Notes: generated by a model not told the origin, from the letters alone. A stretch of 64,000 nucleotides of DNA from Staphylococcus chromogenes (GCF_029024625.1 NZ_CP118953.1:930001-994000), one strand, 5' to 3'. Positions 9,279 to 16,634 are shown, counted from the stretch's first letter. Numbers and translations are program-made.

Positions 9279-9367
9279 GGAGAGTTGTCCGAGTTGGCCG
9301 AAGGAGCACGCCTGGAAAGTGTGTAGGCGCCACAAGCGTCTCGAGGGTTCGAATCCCTCACTCTCCG
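9279..9367 (+). tRNA. tRNA-Ser (GGA)
   Basis: An 89-nt class II tRNA with a long variable arm and anticodon GGA in GCCTGGAAAGTGT. The acceptor stem is GGAGAGT/ACTCTCC. It is last of the cluster and the boundary with the accessory segment; tRNA 3' ends are common integration sites, but I found no second copy of its end to the right. Confidence 0.95.
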
Positions 9368-9698
9368 TTATTTGCTTATATTCTGTTAATTTACCGTTGT
9401 ATCACGTATCTGTATACGTTGATATGACGTTTTTTTGTTTTATTTGGCTATCTCTTGTTAAAAGTCGTATTTAATATTGAACCTCCTTGAAGCGTCCCGA
9501 GAACGTGATTTTTTACTTATTACGTACCTGACAATTACATTACTTCTAAAGCATAAATCTTCTTATTAATTTTTCTATTTAGTTTCATGATGTAAATGTA
9601 AGTAGACTTCTGTATAGTAATGAAAAGAAATCCATTGTATTTAAAAGTAATAGGAATCCACTTGTTGTAAGCCGTGCTCATGGAAGAAGGTAAAACAA
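9368..9698. other. AT-rich gap between tRNA-Ser and the accessory segment
   Basis: I see no credible gene in these 331 bases on either strand. An AAGGAGG on the minus strand near 9485 is not followed by a usable frame. Confidence 0.5.
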
Positions 9699-9914
9699 AT
9701 GGATGAAAGGTCTTGGATTAATTCTGGCGAATGGGTACCGTTTGATCAAGAGATAAAAGATGTAGAAAACAAATTATGGTGGGTACGTTTTAAATACGCT
9801 GCAAAAGGTGCAAATCAGAAAGATAACTTCTTTATGCCTATTGGTAAGATAACAGATAAAGAAGAAAAGTTACTTAAAGAAAAAGCTCTGTGGGGTAAAT
9901 TAGAAGTTAAATAA
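9699..9914 (+). CDS. Unrecognised 71-residue protein
   Basis: A 71-residue soluble, tryptophan-rich (four Trp), basic protein that I do not recognise. AGAAGG lies about 8 nt before the ATG and a clean terminator follows at 9920, so it looks like a complete single-gene unit. It could also be the remaining C-terminal part of a larger gene. It is the first gene of the accessory segment after the tRNAs. No signal peptide or membrane segment. Confidence 0.55.
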   Translation: MDERSWINSGEWVPFDQEIKDVENKLWWVRFKYAAKGANQKDNFFMPIGKITDKEEKLLKEKALWGKLEVK

Positions 9915-9919
9915 GAATA

Positions 9920-9954
9920 AAAAACAGGCTAGCCATAACGGATAGCCTGTTTTT
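9920..9954 (+). terminator. Terminator after the 71-residue gene
   Basis: A perfect 12-bp stem (9920-9931 with 9943-9954, core ACAGGCTA/TAGCCTGT) with flanking A and T tracts, usable from both sides. Confidence 0.8.
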
Positions 9955-10094
9955 AATTACGTAAATTTTAATGTGTATTAAATAAAATCAACTTTTCTAA
10001 TTAAATAAAAGATTTTTCATAGCTATAAAAATAACACTTAAGAATAAAAATGCAACACTTCCGAATTTAAAACTAAATAAATTTTAAAGTTTGA

Positions 10095-10118
10095 TAATAT
10101 GAAAGTGTTTTCATATTA
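10095..10118. promoter_or_regulatory. Perfect 10-bp dyad before the toxin-like gene
   Basis: TAATATGAAA (10095-10104) and TTTCATATTA (10109-10118) are separated by 4 nt and end 22 bp before the ATG at 10141. There is no T tract, so an operator for a dimeric regulator or a leader hairpin next to the ribosome site is more likely than a terminator. The regulator is unknown. Confidence 0.5.
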
Positions 10119-10140
10119 CTATTAAAGGAGAGTAATAAAA

Positions 10141-10876
10141 ATGAAAAAAGTAGTTTTCTCTACTTTGTCTATTGTCATGCTTTTAAGTTTTTGTTTTTTC
10201 CCTAGGGATTCGAGATGCAAGTGCTGAAAGTAAAGCGGTAAGTAAACCTACAAGTAATGTTGATAGTAAATCTAAGCAAGATATTATTAGAAAGATTAAA
10301 AAATCAGATATTTATAAGAAACATGCAAATTCAACTTCTATTAATTCGATAAAAGATGAAAATATTATTGTTCACTTAGATAAAGGTGAAAACACTAATG
10401 TATATTCAGTTAATTTTATATTTGGTAAAGAATTAGCTAGAAAGAACAATAATCTCTCTATGATTGAATTAAAATATAATGAATCAAACAAAGATATTTT
10501 TTATAATCACATGATGTATTCAAAATTTGTTAAACATAATAATAAAGAATATATTAACATGAAAGGTATTTTAAATGATAAACCATACTATGAGTTTAAC
10601 ATAGACCAAAAAGGTCATTACTATGATCAAAATTTTAAAATTACTTCTAAAGATAAAATCGAAGAAGAATCCTTTAAAAATTTACCACCTAAAGAACGTG
10701 GTTGGTGCGAATGGGCAGTCGGTGCGTTATGTGGTACTGGTGGAGCAGGAGGATGTTGGGCCGCTGCTGCAGCATTAGGTATCACTACCGGTTGGGGAGG
10801 ATTTTCATTAGCCGCAATTTGTGGTCTAATAACTTCTCTTGGTTGTACGGGTGCAACAAACTATATTTGTAAATAG
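10141..10876 (+). pseudogene. Secreted Cys-rich toxin-like (bacteriocin) precursor, frameshifted
   Basis: AAAGGAGAG and ATG 10141 start a classical signal peptide (lysines at 2-3, hydrophobic core). The frame then runs to an early stop because there is one base too many in the T6/C3 run at 10194-10202. Removing one base joins it to an open frame ending at 10876. The result is a 244-residue protein with a DASA/ES signal cleavage site at residue 28. A hydrophilic region of about 158 residues follows, then a 58-residue tail (about 187-244) with six cysteines in a Gly/Ala-rich hydrophobic setting (WCEWAVGALC, GCW, AAIC, LGC, YIC). This layout resembles halocin C8 and SdpC-type toxin precursors. 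Function is inferred, and the gene may be dead, phase-variable or mis-sequenced. Confidence 0.6.
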
Positions 10877-10890
10877 GAAAAGGTGATTAC

Positions 10891-10968
10891 ATGACAATGT
10901 TTATAATGATATTTCTCTTTGTATATTCTATTGTAATTACATTGATGTATTTTAATAAAAAGAAGTAA
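10891..10968 (+). CDS. 25-residue membrane peptide next to the toxin-like gene
   Basis: A short frame with AAAAGGTG upstream of ATG 10891, only 14 bp after the toxin-like gene. The 25-residue product is one hydrophobic helix (about residues 3-20) with a basic tail, NKKK. Position and form suggest an immunity or accessory peptide for its neighbour, but the family is not recognised and expression is unproven. Confidence 0.5.
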   Translation: MTMFIMIFLFVYSIVITLMYFNKKK

Positions 10969-11050
10969 TAAATTTGAGGCCTTAAGTTACTCGGAATTTT
11001 GAATTTTAAAATGAGCTTCTTATTATATTAATAATATCGGAACATTATTA

Positions 11051-11509
11051 ATGAGTGCAGTTTTATTATCAACGATTAGTCCATTGGCGGATGCTAAAGA
11101 CAATAGTGTTAAAAATGAGCATTCTAGAACAACAACTAATACTAATATTCAACCTCTATATAACGGTAGATGGAGTAAAAATAAATAGAAACCCTATTTT
11201 ACCAGTGAATCCAGATGCTCAAAATCGAATTGGAGCTACAAAGATTGTTAAGACTACTATTAAAGTAATAATTAATAATAAAAGTAAGGCAGTTAAAGTG
11301 GTAGAAAAAGTTGGTGGAAAGAAAGCTGTTAATGCTTTTAATAAAGCTTATAATCCTTTAGTTAAAGAATTGAAACCGATGTTGAAGTGGAGTGAGGTTC
11401 CTGCTAATTCTGTGAGAGATGTGCTATCAGAGTAGGGCGAGCTGCTCACTTATCAGAATCTCAAGCTCATACATTGGGAGTAACATTAAAAGAAGCTGTA
11501 TCTTGGTGA
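11051..11509 (+). pseudogene. Second exported-protein gene, broken by several frameshifts
   Basis: A signal-peptide-like stretch (MSAVLLSTISPLADA, ATG 11051) has no upstream ribosome site, and the same frame reads open back only to about 11010, so the true start looks lost. The frame stops at 11188. One extra base in the A5 run near 11178 would continue it into a basic segment (KVVEKVGGKKAVNAFNKAY and following) that stops at 11435. A further shift continues to 11509 with RVGRAAHLSESQAHTLGVT. At least two frameshifts plus a missing start make this a decayed gene for a small exported protein, perhaps also toxin-like. Confidence 0.5.
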
Positions 11510-11533
11510 TTCTAATATGTTAGGAGTATTTCT

Positions 11534-11719
11534 ATGTTAAAAGAAAAAGAAAGTTTTCGATTACTTTATAAAGCAATAAAAGAATTGTCGGTTAGAATTG
11601 GTGAAAATCAGTTAGAAACTAATTCTGTTAGCTTATTGTTGTTAGATTTTGATTTTGAGCACCAAGTATTTGATGATAACGTTGATATGACGGTGTATTT
11701 ATGGGGTCTATACTTTTAA
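11534..11719 (+). CDS. Unrecognised 61-residue protein after the second broken gene
   Basis: TAGGAG lies 8 nt before ATG 11534. The 61-residue product is an amphipathic, acidic protein without a signal peptide, ending FDDNVDMTVYLWGLYF. It starts 24 bp after the broken gene and ends at the terminator at 11718, so it was probably its co-transcribed partner, possibly an immunity protein. The end may be truncated: the last bases match a stretch reused at the 13.5-kb terminator. No family recognised. Confidence 0.5.
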   Translation: MLKEKESFRLLYKAIKELSVRIGENQLETNSVSLLLLDFDFEHQVFDDNVDMTVYLWGLYF

Positions 11720-11752
11720 CGGTTAGTGAGTGGTTCACTAGCCGTTATTTTT
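11718..11752 (+). terminator. Terminator of the 11.0-11.7 kb unit
   Basis: A 12-bp stem, AACGGTTAGTGA (11718-11729) with TCACTAGCCGTT (11735-11746), one G-U pair and a 5-nt loop, followed by ATTTTTTC. It also contains the stop codon of the leftward small gene at 11738. Confidence 0.8.
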
Positions 11753-11911
11753 TCTAAATAGAAAAGTTTGTACAAACATTAAAAATAGAGGAGGGAGAAT
11801 AAAAAATAAAGATAATGCCCCGATAATAAATTGTAATGTCAATGAGGCAATCGTTATACCTAATATCATTATAAGTAGTACTTTTACTTTATATTGGTCT
11901 TTATCAATCAA
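11738..11911 (-). CDS. 57-residue two-helix membrane protein (immunity-like)
   Basis: This small gene was found by reading the minus strand. A TTG start at 11911 is preceded by AAAGGAG with 9-nt spacing. The 57 residues start with a charged stretch (IDKDQYKVKV). Two hydrophobic helices follow (about 11-33 and 34-52) around a PP turn, then a basic end (FRKNNG). Composition and size match many bacteriocin immunity or small Bce/phage-type membrane proteins, but I recognise no family. It faces the broken toxin-like genes tail to tail. Confidence 0.5.
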   Translation of the reverse strand: MIDKDQYKVKVLLIMILGITIASLTLQFIIGALSLFFILPPLFLMFVQTFLFRKNNG

Positions 11912-11958
11912 TGAATAGCGCTCCTTTCATTGGTCAAAGATTAATACAACACAGCCCC

Positions 11959-12359
11959 TCAAGTAACAGTAAAAAATGGATGGTAAGTACCGTTTCTATC
12001 AACAGGCTTAATTTTATTAAGTGATTCAATAAAGTGATCATTGTTAGTACCAAAATATATATGAGAAAATCATCATTAAACTTAGCCTCAATCGAAACTT
12101 ATTTTGTGAATTGCTAGATTTAATTAAAAAAATGAACTTACAAAAGCATAACAAATCAGAATTGAATTTCAATCTTTCTTATAACATGAATCACTATTCT
12201 TTTCTTTAAGTTAAATTTTCTTCAAAAAGGACACGGGAATATGCCAAAAGAATAAACAGTGTTCTTCAATGTAAGGGCTTTGATATGAATCTTAAAATTT
12301 CATTAACTTATAGCCTATTTATAGATTTTAAATATATAATACAGTTAATGAATTTATAG
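11959..12359. other. Probable gene remnants on both strands
   Basis: A minus-strand frame ending at 11959 reads protein-like (for example FGTNNDHFIESLNKIKP) but is open for only about 37 codons. On the plus strand, frame 12048-12359 is open for 104 codons apart from one TAA at 12207 and has no start with a ribosome site. Neither is recognised. In AT-rich DNA such frames may be chance, so this is listed as possible decay. From 12360 to 12575 I see only the approach to the next gene. Confidence 0.3.
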
Positions 12360-12575
12360 TAATTCAATATAGCACCGATGATGATTAAAAGCTAAAAGCC
12401 AAATTTATAACATAATCGCTCAGCATTTTAGAAAATGACTATTGATGGGGAAGTATTCCCACGATTCGATACTACAATGTTTAATAGTTATTAACTTCAT
12501 CTTTTTTAGCGGTAGGAGTAATATTTGTGCATATTGTTTTATTTTCTGTCAAAATTCATATAGAAAGGGTACATC

Positions 12576-13430
12576 ATGAAAAATTTATTTAACAAATACA
12601 AATATCATGCACTTATACTTCTGGCAGTATGGAGTTTTTTCTCTGGTTGCAAAATCTTTTATGAGAGTTTTGGTAAACCGAATGGGTTAGAAGATAAGTA
12701 TCCATTATTTTTGCTTAATATCTCTCTTATTGCTATCTATGCGATACCATTAATTTTACTCACTCGTTATTTAGCAAAACGCTTTGAAATTTCTAAAAAA
12801 GTAATTCATTTAAGTTGGGTGATGGCGCTAACTGCTTCTGTCTATTTTTCTGATATCGGCCATACAATCGTAGGATATATTACAATTGTCATTTTTAAAA
12901 TTCCAGATTCTATTAGAGCAGATTGGGGACCGGCGATTGGTGGACCTTTAGCTGAAGAATTCGGTAAAGGCCTCGCAGTGTTACTTGTATTGCTTATCCT
13001 CAAAAAAATGGATTTAAAGAACGCTTTAGTGAGTGGTATGATTATTGGTCTAGGTTTCCAAATTATCGAGGATTGTAATTTTACTTTCCAAGAAATATTT
13101 TTAGCTAAAGCTGATGGCTTTTCTGTGCTTCTAGAGCGAATTGCTTTTTCAGGTGGTACACATTGGGTATTCACACTGATCTTTGCCATTGGCATAGTGG
13201 CGCTTATTGCTAAAGGTACTGGTATAACTAAAATACAAGGTTTAGTTTGTGTCCTTTTACCAATACTGATGCACTTCATTTACAATACGCCTTTCAATGA
13301 AGGAATAGGTTCAAATACAGGTAACTTCACAGTGTTACTACTCACATTAAACCTATCTTTGGCACTTCTAGCATTTAAGACGGTGGATAAGGTTGTAACT
13401 CATCAAAAGGGTCAATTCCCGAATCATTAA
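12576..13430 (+). CDS. PrsW-family intramembrane glutamic protease
   Basis: A 284-residue protein with about eight hydrophobic helices. It carries the motifs of the PrsW/M82 group: EExxK (E127, E128, K131), F-x3-ED (F161, E165, D166), H196 in GGTHWVF and H233 in LMHFIYN. AGAAAGGG precedes the ATG and a long hairpin terminator follows. B. subtilis PrsW cleaves an anti-sigma factor; members near peptide genes are often suspected of maturation or immunity roles. Lying next to toxin-like genes, that is a reasonable but unproved reading. All motif residues are present, so it looks functional. Confidence 0.75.
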   Translation: MKNLFNKYKYHALILLAVWSFFSGCKIFYESFGKPNGLEDKYPLFLLNISLIAIYAIPLILLTRYLAKRFEISKKVIHLSWVMALTASVYFSDIGHTIVGYITIVIFKIPDSIRADWGPAIGGPLAEEFGKGLAVLLVLLILKKMDLKNALVSGMIIGLGFQIIEDCNFTFQEIFLAKADGFSVLLERIAFSGGTHWVFTLIFAIGIVALIAKGTGITKIQGLVCVLLPILMHFIYNTPFNEGIGSNTGNFTVLLLTLNLSLALLAFKTVDKVVTHQKGQFPNH

Positions 13431-13482
13431 TTAATATTATAAAGGGACAAATTCATTTTTAAGATATAACATGATAGATTTC

Positions 13483-13550
13483 ATAGGTTCTATACTTTTA
13501 ACAGGTGAACGATAGCTTCACGAATTTATAAAAGTATAGAACCTATTTTT
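13483..13550 (+). terminator. Long two-tier terminator after the PrsW-like gene
   Basis: A perfect 18-bp stem, ATAGGTTCTATACTTTTA (13483-13500) with 13529-13546, contains a second small stem (GTGAA/TTCAC) and is followed by TTTTT. The segment GGTTCTATACTTTTAAC is nearly repeated at 11704. Confidence 0.85.
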
Positions 13551-13659
13551 ATTAAGTTCTAGCACTTACGCTAAGTAATAGTTTTTTAACAAGATTGACT
13601 TCACAAATGAAGTTTAAGGAAAAAATGATATGAAAGATGTAAAAAAAGAAATTGCACAA

Positions 13660-13697
13660 CTTTTATATTACATTTAAACTTTTATATTACATTTAAA
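13660..13697. repeat. 19-bp tandem duplication
   Basis: The unit CTTTTATATTACATTTAAA occurs twice in direct succession (13660-13678, 13679-13697). It overlaps the end of a 15-codon frame (MKDVKKEIAQLLYYI, ATG 13631, AAGGA upstream), so the duplication may have cut a small gene. The rest of 13551-13764 holds nothing I recognise. Confidence 0.7.
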
Positions 13698-13764
13698 ATG
13701 AAAGGACACACATAGACATTCTCTGAATTCCAATCAGTGTATATGACATAAAATTAATAATGAG

Positions 13765-13872
13765 ATGTTAATATTGACCAATTTAACTAAAATCAAAATA
13801 AGAACGGCTATCAATTATATCATTGGTATCGTAGCCTTTGATGCAGCATTTTACATACTTTTCATTTTGTAA
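13765..13872 (+). CDS. 35-residue predicted membrane peptide
   Basis: ATG 13765 opens a 35-residue frame with a basic N-terminal half (NLTKIKIRTA) and one hydrophobic helix to the end (IIGIVAFDAAFYILFIL). The ribosome site is weak, so translation is uncertain. The hydrophobic pattern is not random-looking, but no family is recognised. Confidence 0.35.
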   Translation: MLILTNLTKIKIRTAINYIIGIVAFDAAFYILFIL

Positions 13873-13960
13873 AAACTAGTGAGTCCATCATAAAAGTAGG
13901 CCAGTTTTTCAACTGACCCATGATGTTGTTTATTTAATTCAAATATTAAGTTTTACAATT

Positions 13961-14707
13961 CTAAATTGCAGTATAGCCACCATCGACTAAAAGTGTCGTA
14001 CCATTGACAAAGCTCGCATCATCACTTGCTAAAAATAGAACAGATTTAGCCACCTCTTCTGGTCGGCCTAATCGACCTTGTGGATGCAGACTTTCTAAAT
14101 ATTTTTTGCTGTCTTCTTCAATATCCTTTAATAGCGGTGTCTCAATATAACCTGGGCACACTGCATTAATACGTACTCCTTCTTTGGCATAAGCTGTACA
14201 TAAATTTTGAGTTAGCAATTTAACGCCACCTTTTGCTGAGGAATATGCCGTTGTATGTGGTAAAGAAACAAAACTATGAATGGAACCACAATTAACGATG
14301 ACACCCTTACTCTCCTGTTTTAAAAATTGTTCAATGGCATATTTATTTGACAAAAATACTCCAGATAAATTGACATCAATCGTTTTTTTCCAATCTTCAA
14401 ATGAGAGATCTACAGCTTTTGTATCTTTTGCAATGCCCGCATTTGCAAACATGATGTCTAATCTACCAAAATGTTCAACAGTTTTTTTAATTAATCGGCT
14501 AACGTCTTCTTCGACAGTGACATCTGTAGAGACAAAGAGGGCATCTTTACCATTCTTATTAAGCTCCTCTACAAACTCTTCACCATTATTCCCTATATTT
14601 GCAACAACTACTTTAGCACCTTCTTCAGCAAATAATTCAACTGTTGCTTTTCCGATTCCACTTGCGCCTCCAGTGACTATGGCAACCTTATTTTCTAGTC
14701 TTTTCAT
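13961..14707 (-). CDS. SDR-family NAD(P)-dependent dehydrogenase
   Basis: A 248-residue classical short-chain dehydrogenase. Cofactor motif TGGASGIG is at 12-19, NAG at 89-91, catalytic S142, Y155 and K159 (YSSAK), and the C-terminal substrate loop ends VDGGYT. The start is ATG 14707 with AAGGGAG 8 nt upstream; a TTG two codons earlier lies too close to that site. The group includes acetoin, glucose and 3-oxoacyl reductases, so the substrate is open. It is a single gene facing away from the asp23 operon. Confidence 0.85.
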   Translation of the reverse strand: MKRLENKVAIVTGGASGIGKATVELFAEEGAKVVVANIGNNGEEFVEELNKNGKDALFVSTDVTVEEDVSRLIKKTVEHFGRLDIMFANAGIAKDTKAVDLSFEDWKKTIDVNLSGVFLSNKYAIEQFLKQESKGVIVNCGSIHSFVSLPHTTAYSSAKGGVKLLTQNLCTAYAKEGVRINAVCPGYIETPLLKDIEEDSKKYLESLHPQGRLGRPEEVAKSVLFLASDDASFVNGTTLLVDGGYTAI

Positions 14708-14961
14708 TTTCAAAACTCCCTTAATTAAATTTGTAATTCTACAATTTGAATTACTGTATATATACCACGTTAAATCGATGGTTAAAACACTTTCAAATCG
14801 TTTTTCTGAATAGATGTGGAGATTACCTTAGGAATATAAATGTATTTAACGATTTTTTAATAAACAGTATTTAATGTGAGGTAGACTTTATGAAAACGTA
14901 TTTTCTAATCAAGAAAGCATGATGCGGTTTTCGATACTTTTAATAAATTTTATCATATTAG

Positions 14962-14987
14962 GTTTTTTATTATTTTTTTAAGGGTAG
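14962..14987 (+). promoter_or_regulatory. Candidate SigB promoter of the amaP-asp23 operon
   Basis: GTTTTT (14962-14967), a 14-nt spacer and GGGTAG (14982-14987) fit the SigB pattern (GTTTAA, 12-15 nt, GGGTAT). The site lies about 40 bp before amaP. The asp23 operon is the standard SigB reporter in S. aureus, which supports the call. Nothing else is visible in the 320-bp gap. Confidence 0.6.
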
Positions 14988-15027
14988 ATTTAAGAGTAGT
15001 GAATGCTTTCAGGAGGTGAGAATAATA

Positions 15028-15573
15028 ATGAAAAGATTGAAAAATTTCATTCTAGGGTTGTTAATTGTTGTGATTGTTGGTTTTCTATTATTTATGTACA
15101 TAGATCATCAATCCATTAAACAATATCAAAATTATTTTTACCAGTTCAATTGGTTCCAACCATTATTAATTGGATTGGCAGGCTTTTTAATTTTAATCGG
15201 TTTAATATTATTCTTTAGCGCATTTAAACCGACACATCGAAAACCAGGTTTATATAAAGATTATAGTGACGGTCATATCTATGTTTCTCGCAAGTCTATC
15301 GAAAACACAGTTTATGATACTTTGAAACAATATGATGATATTCGTCAACCTAACGTCATTTCTAAACTTTATAATAAGAAGAATAATAGTTATATCGACA
15401 TCAAAGCAGATTATTTAGTACCAACAAGTACAACAAATGTACAAACTCTCAATGAGAAGATTCGTAACGATATTAAAGAAAGTGTTGAACACTTTGCTGA
15501 GATACCTGTTCGTAAACTTGAGATAAATGTACGTGATCAACGTAAAAATTCAAATGAGCCACGTGTTGTATAG
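15028..15573 (+). CDS. amaP: AmaP, membrane anchor of Asp23
   Basis: A 181-residue protein with two N-terminal transmembrane helices (about 5-24 and 44-66, a hairpin). A cytoplasmic Asp23-like domain follows, containing SIENTVYDTLKQY and ADYLVPTSTTN. The start is ATG 15028 behind AGGAGG; the GTG inside that site is not credible. In S. aureus AmaP tethers Asp23 to the membrane. First of the three-gene operon. Confidence 0.9.
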   Translation: MKRLKNFILGLLIVVIVGFLLFMYIDHQSIKQYQNYFYQFNWFQPLLIGLAGFLILIGLILFFSAFKPTHRKPGLYKDYSDGHIYVSRKSIENTVYDTLKQYDDIRQPNVISKLYNKKNNSYIDIKADYLVPTSTTNVQTLNEKIRNDIKESVEHFAEIPVRKLEINVRDQRKNSNEPRVV

Positions 15574-15593
15574 TTGTGAAAAGGAGGGTTTCC

Positions 15594-15836
15594 ATGAATA
15601 ATAATGAAAATCACCAATCGAACCAAGCTGCAGTTGAAACGTTAGCAAATTTTTTCAATGCATATAAATGGCGCATTATTGGCTTTCTCTTATTTCTAAT
15701 TTTAGCTATTTTGTTTATTACACTTGGTTTTTGGAAAACTATCCTTATTGCCTTTTTGTGTTTAGTAGGAATAGGATTAGGGTATATTAAAGATCGTACG
15801 CAAGATTTCTTGAATTTCATAAATAGACTTAGTTAG
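15594..15836 (+). CDS. DUF2273 membrane protein of the asp23 operon
   Basis: An 80-residue protein with a polar N-terminus and two hydrophobic helices (about 22-40 and 43-62), the DUF2273 pattern found beside Asp23 proteins. ATG 15594 follows AAAGGAGGG; the upstream GTG overlaps that site. It lies 20 bp after amaP and 47 bp before asp23. It probably takes part in the same membrane complex. Confidence 0.85.
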   Translation: MNNNENHQSNQAAVETLANFFNAYKWRIIGFLLFLILAILFITLGFWKTILIAFLCLVGIGLGYIKDRTQDFLNFINRLS

Positions 15837-15883
15837 TTTAGATGAAAAAAAGAGAAAGTATTAATTTAAAAGGAGTGTTTTAA

Positions 15884-16378
15884 ATGGCTAATCAAAATTT
15901 CAAACAAGCTTATAATGAACAAACAGGTGTAAATGATAAAGTACGTGAAGAAAAAGAAAAAAACGCTCAAAGTGAACCTCAATTCAAAAATAACCTTACT
16001 TTCACTGATGAAGTCGTTGAAAAAATTGCTGGCATTGCTGCACGTGAAGTCAATGGTATTTTAGATATGAAAGGCGGCTTTGTAGATAGCTTAAGTGGTT
16101 CATTTTCAAGTGGCAATAACGTTGCACAAGGTGTAAGTGCTGAAGTTGGCGAAAAACAAGCTGCTATTGATTTAAAAGTTGTATTAGAATATGGTGAATC
16201 AGCACCAAAAATTTTCCGTAAAGTTACTGAAATTATTAAAGAGCAAGTAAAACACATGACTGGTTTAGACGTTGTTGAAGTGAACATGCAAGTAGACGAT
16301 GTGATGACTCGTAAAGAATGGCAACAAAAAAATGAAAAAAATAGACAAAACAATAACGAAAACAAAGGTTTACAATAA
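15884..16378 (+). CDS. asp23: Alkaline shock protein 23
   Basis: A 164-residue cytoplasmic protein. Polar tails flank the Asp23/YloU domain (about residues 35-140, with [17 protein letters not shown] and [14 protein letters not shown]). AAAGGAG precedes the ATG. In S. aureus it is abundant, SigB-controlled and held at the membrane by AmaP, with a role in cell-envelope homeostasis. A strong terminator ends the operon. Confidence 0.96.
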   Translation: MANQNFKQAYNEQTGVNDKVREEKEKNAQSEPQFKNNLTFTDEVVEKIAGIAAREVNGILDMKGGFVDSLSGSFSSGNNVAQGVSAEVGEKQAAIDLKVVLEYGESAPKIFRKVTEIIKEQVKHMTGLDVVEVNMQVDDVMTRKEWQQKNEKNRQNNNENKGLQ

Positions 16379-16390
16379 TTTCGTTGTTCA

Positions 16391-16422
16391 CACCTAGCAC
16401 AATTTGTGTTAGGTGTTTTTTT
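16391..16422 (+). terminator. Terminator of the asp23 operon
   Basis: A stem of 11 bp (CACCTAGCACA at 16391-16401, TGTGTTAGGTG at 16405-16415) with a 3-nt loop and eight T's. Confidence 0.9.
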
Positions 16423-16634
16423 TATGTCTTGAGATGTGAGGTGAACTTCTTAATGAGAGTTTTACTTTGTAAAGTAGCATGAAAATATAAATTTTAATAA
16501 ATGACAATTGTGACTTTTAGATTTTGGGTTATTAATTCCTAAAGCTAAAGTTGCCCCCTAATTTGAGTCCTCTTTGTGCAACGCAATCAAATAAAGTTTA
16601 TAATAGTATTGAGATTGTTTTTGGAGGCATAGAT

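Noticed and set aside
9279..9367. tRNA-Ser as an attachment site for the accessory segment
   Set aside because: No integrase gene and no second copy of the tRNA 3' end were found to the right.
9277..9474. Rightward 65-residue frame
   Set aside because: Its first half is tRNA-Ser itself and it has no ribosome site.
10460..10876. Start at ATG 10460 as an intact 138-residue gene
   Set aside because: There is no ribosome site there, and the same frame is open upstream to the signal-peptide cleavage site, so this is the downstream part of the frameshifted gene.
11055..11435. 126-residue frame as an intact gene
   Set aside because: Its first 40 codons are an out-of-frame reading of the signal-peptide region; the real reading requires frameshifts.
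16551..16634. 28-codon N-terminal extension of menE
   Set aside because: It crosses the promoter and ribosome-site region; ATG 16635 has a good ribosome site and matches the family N-terminus.
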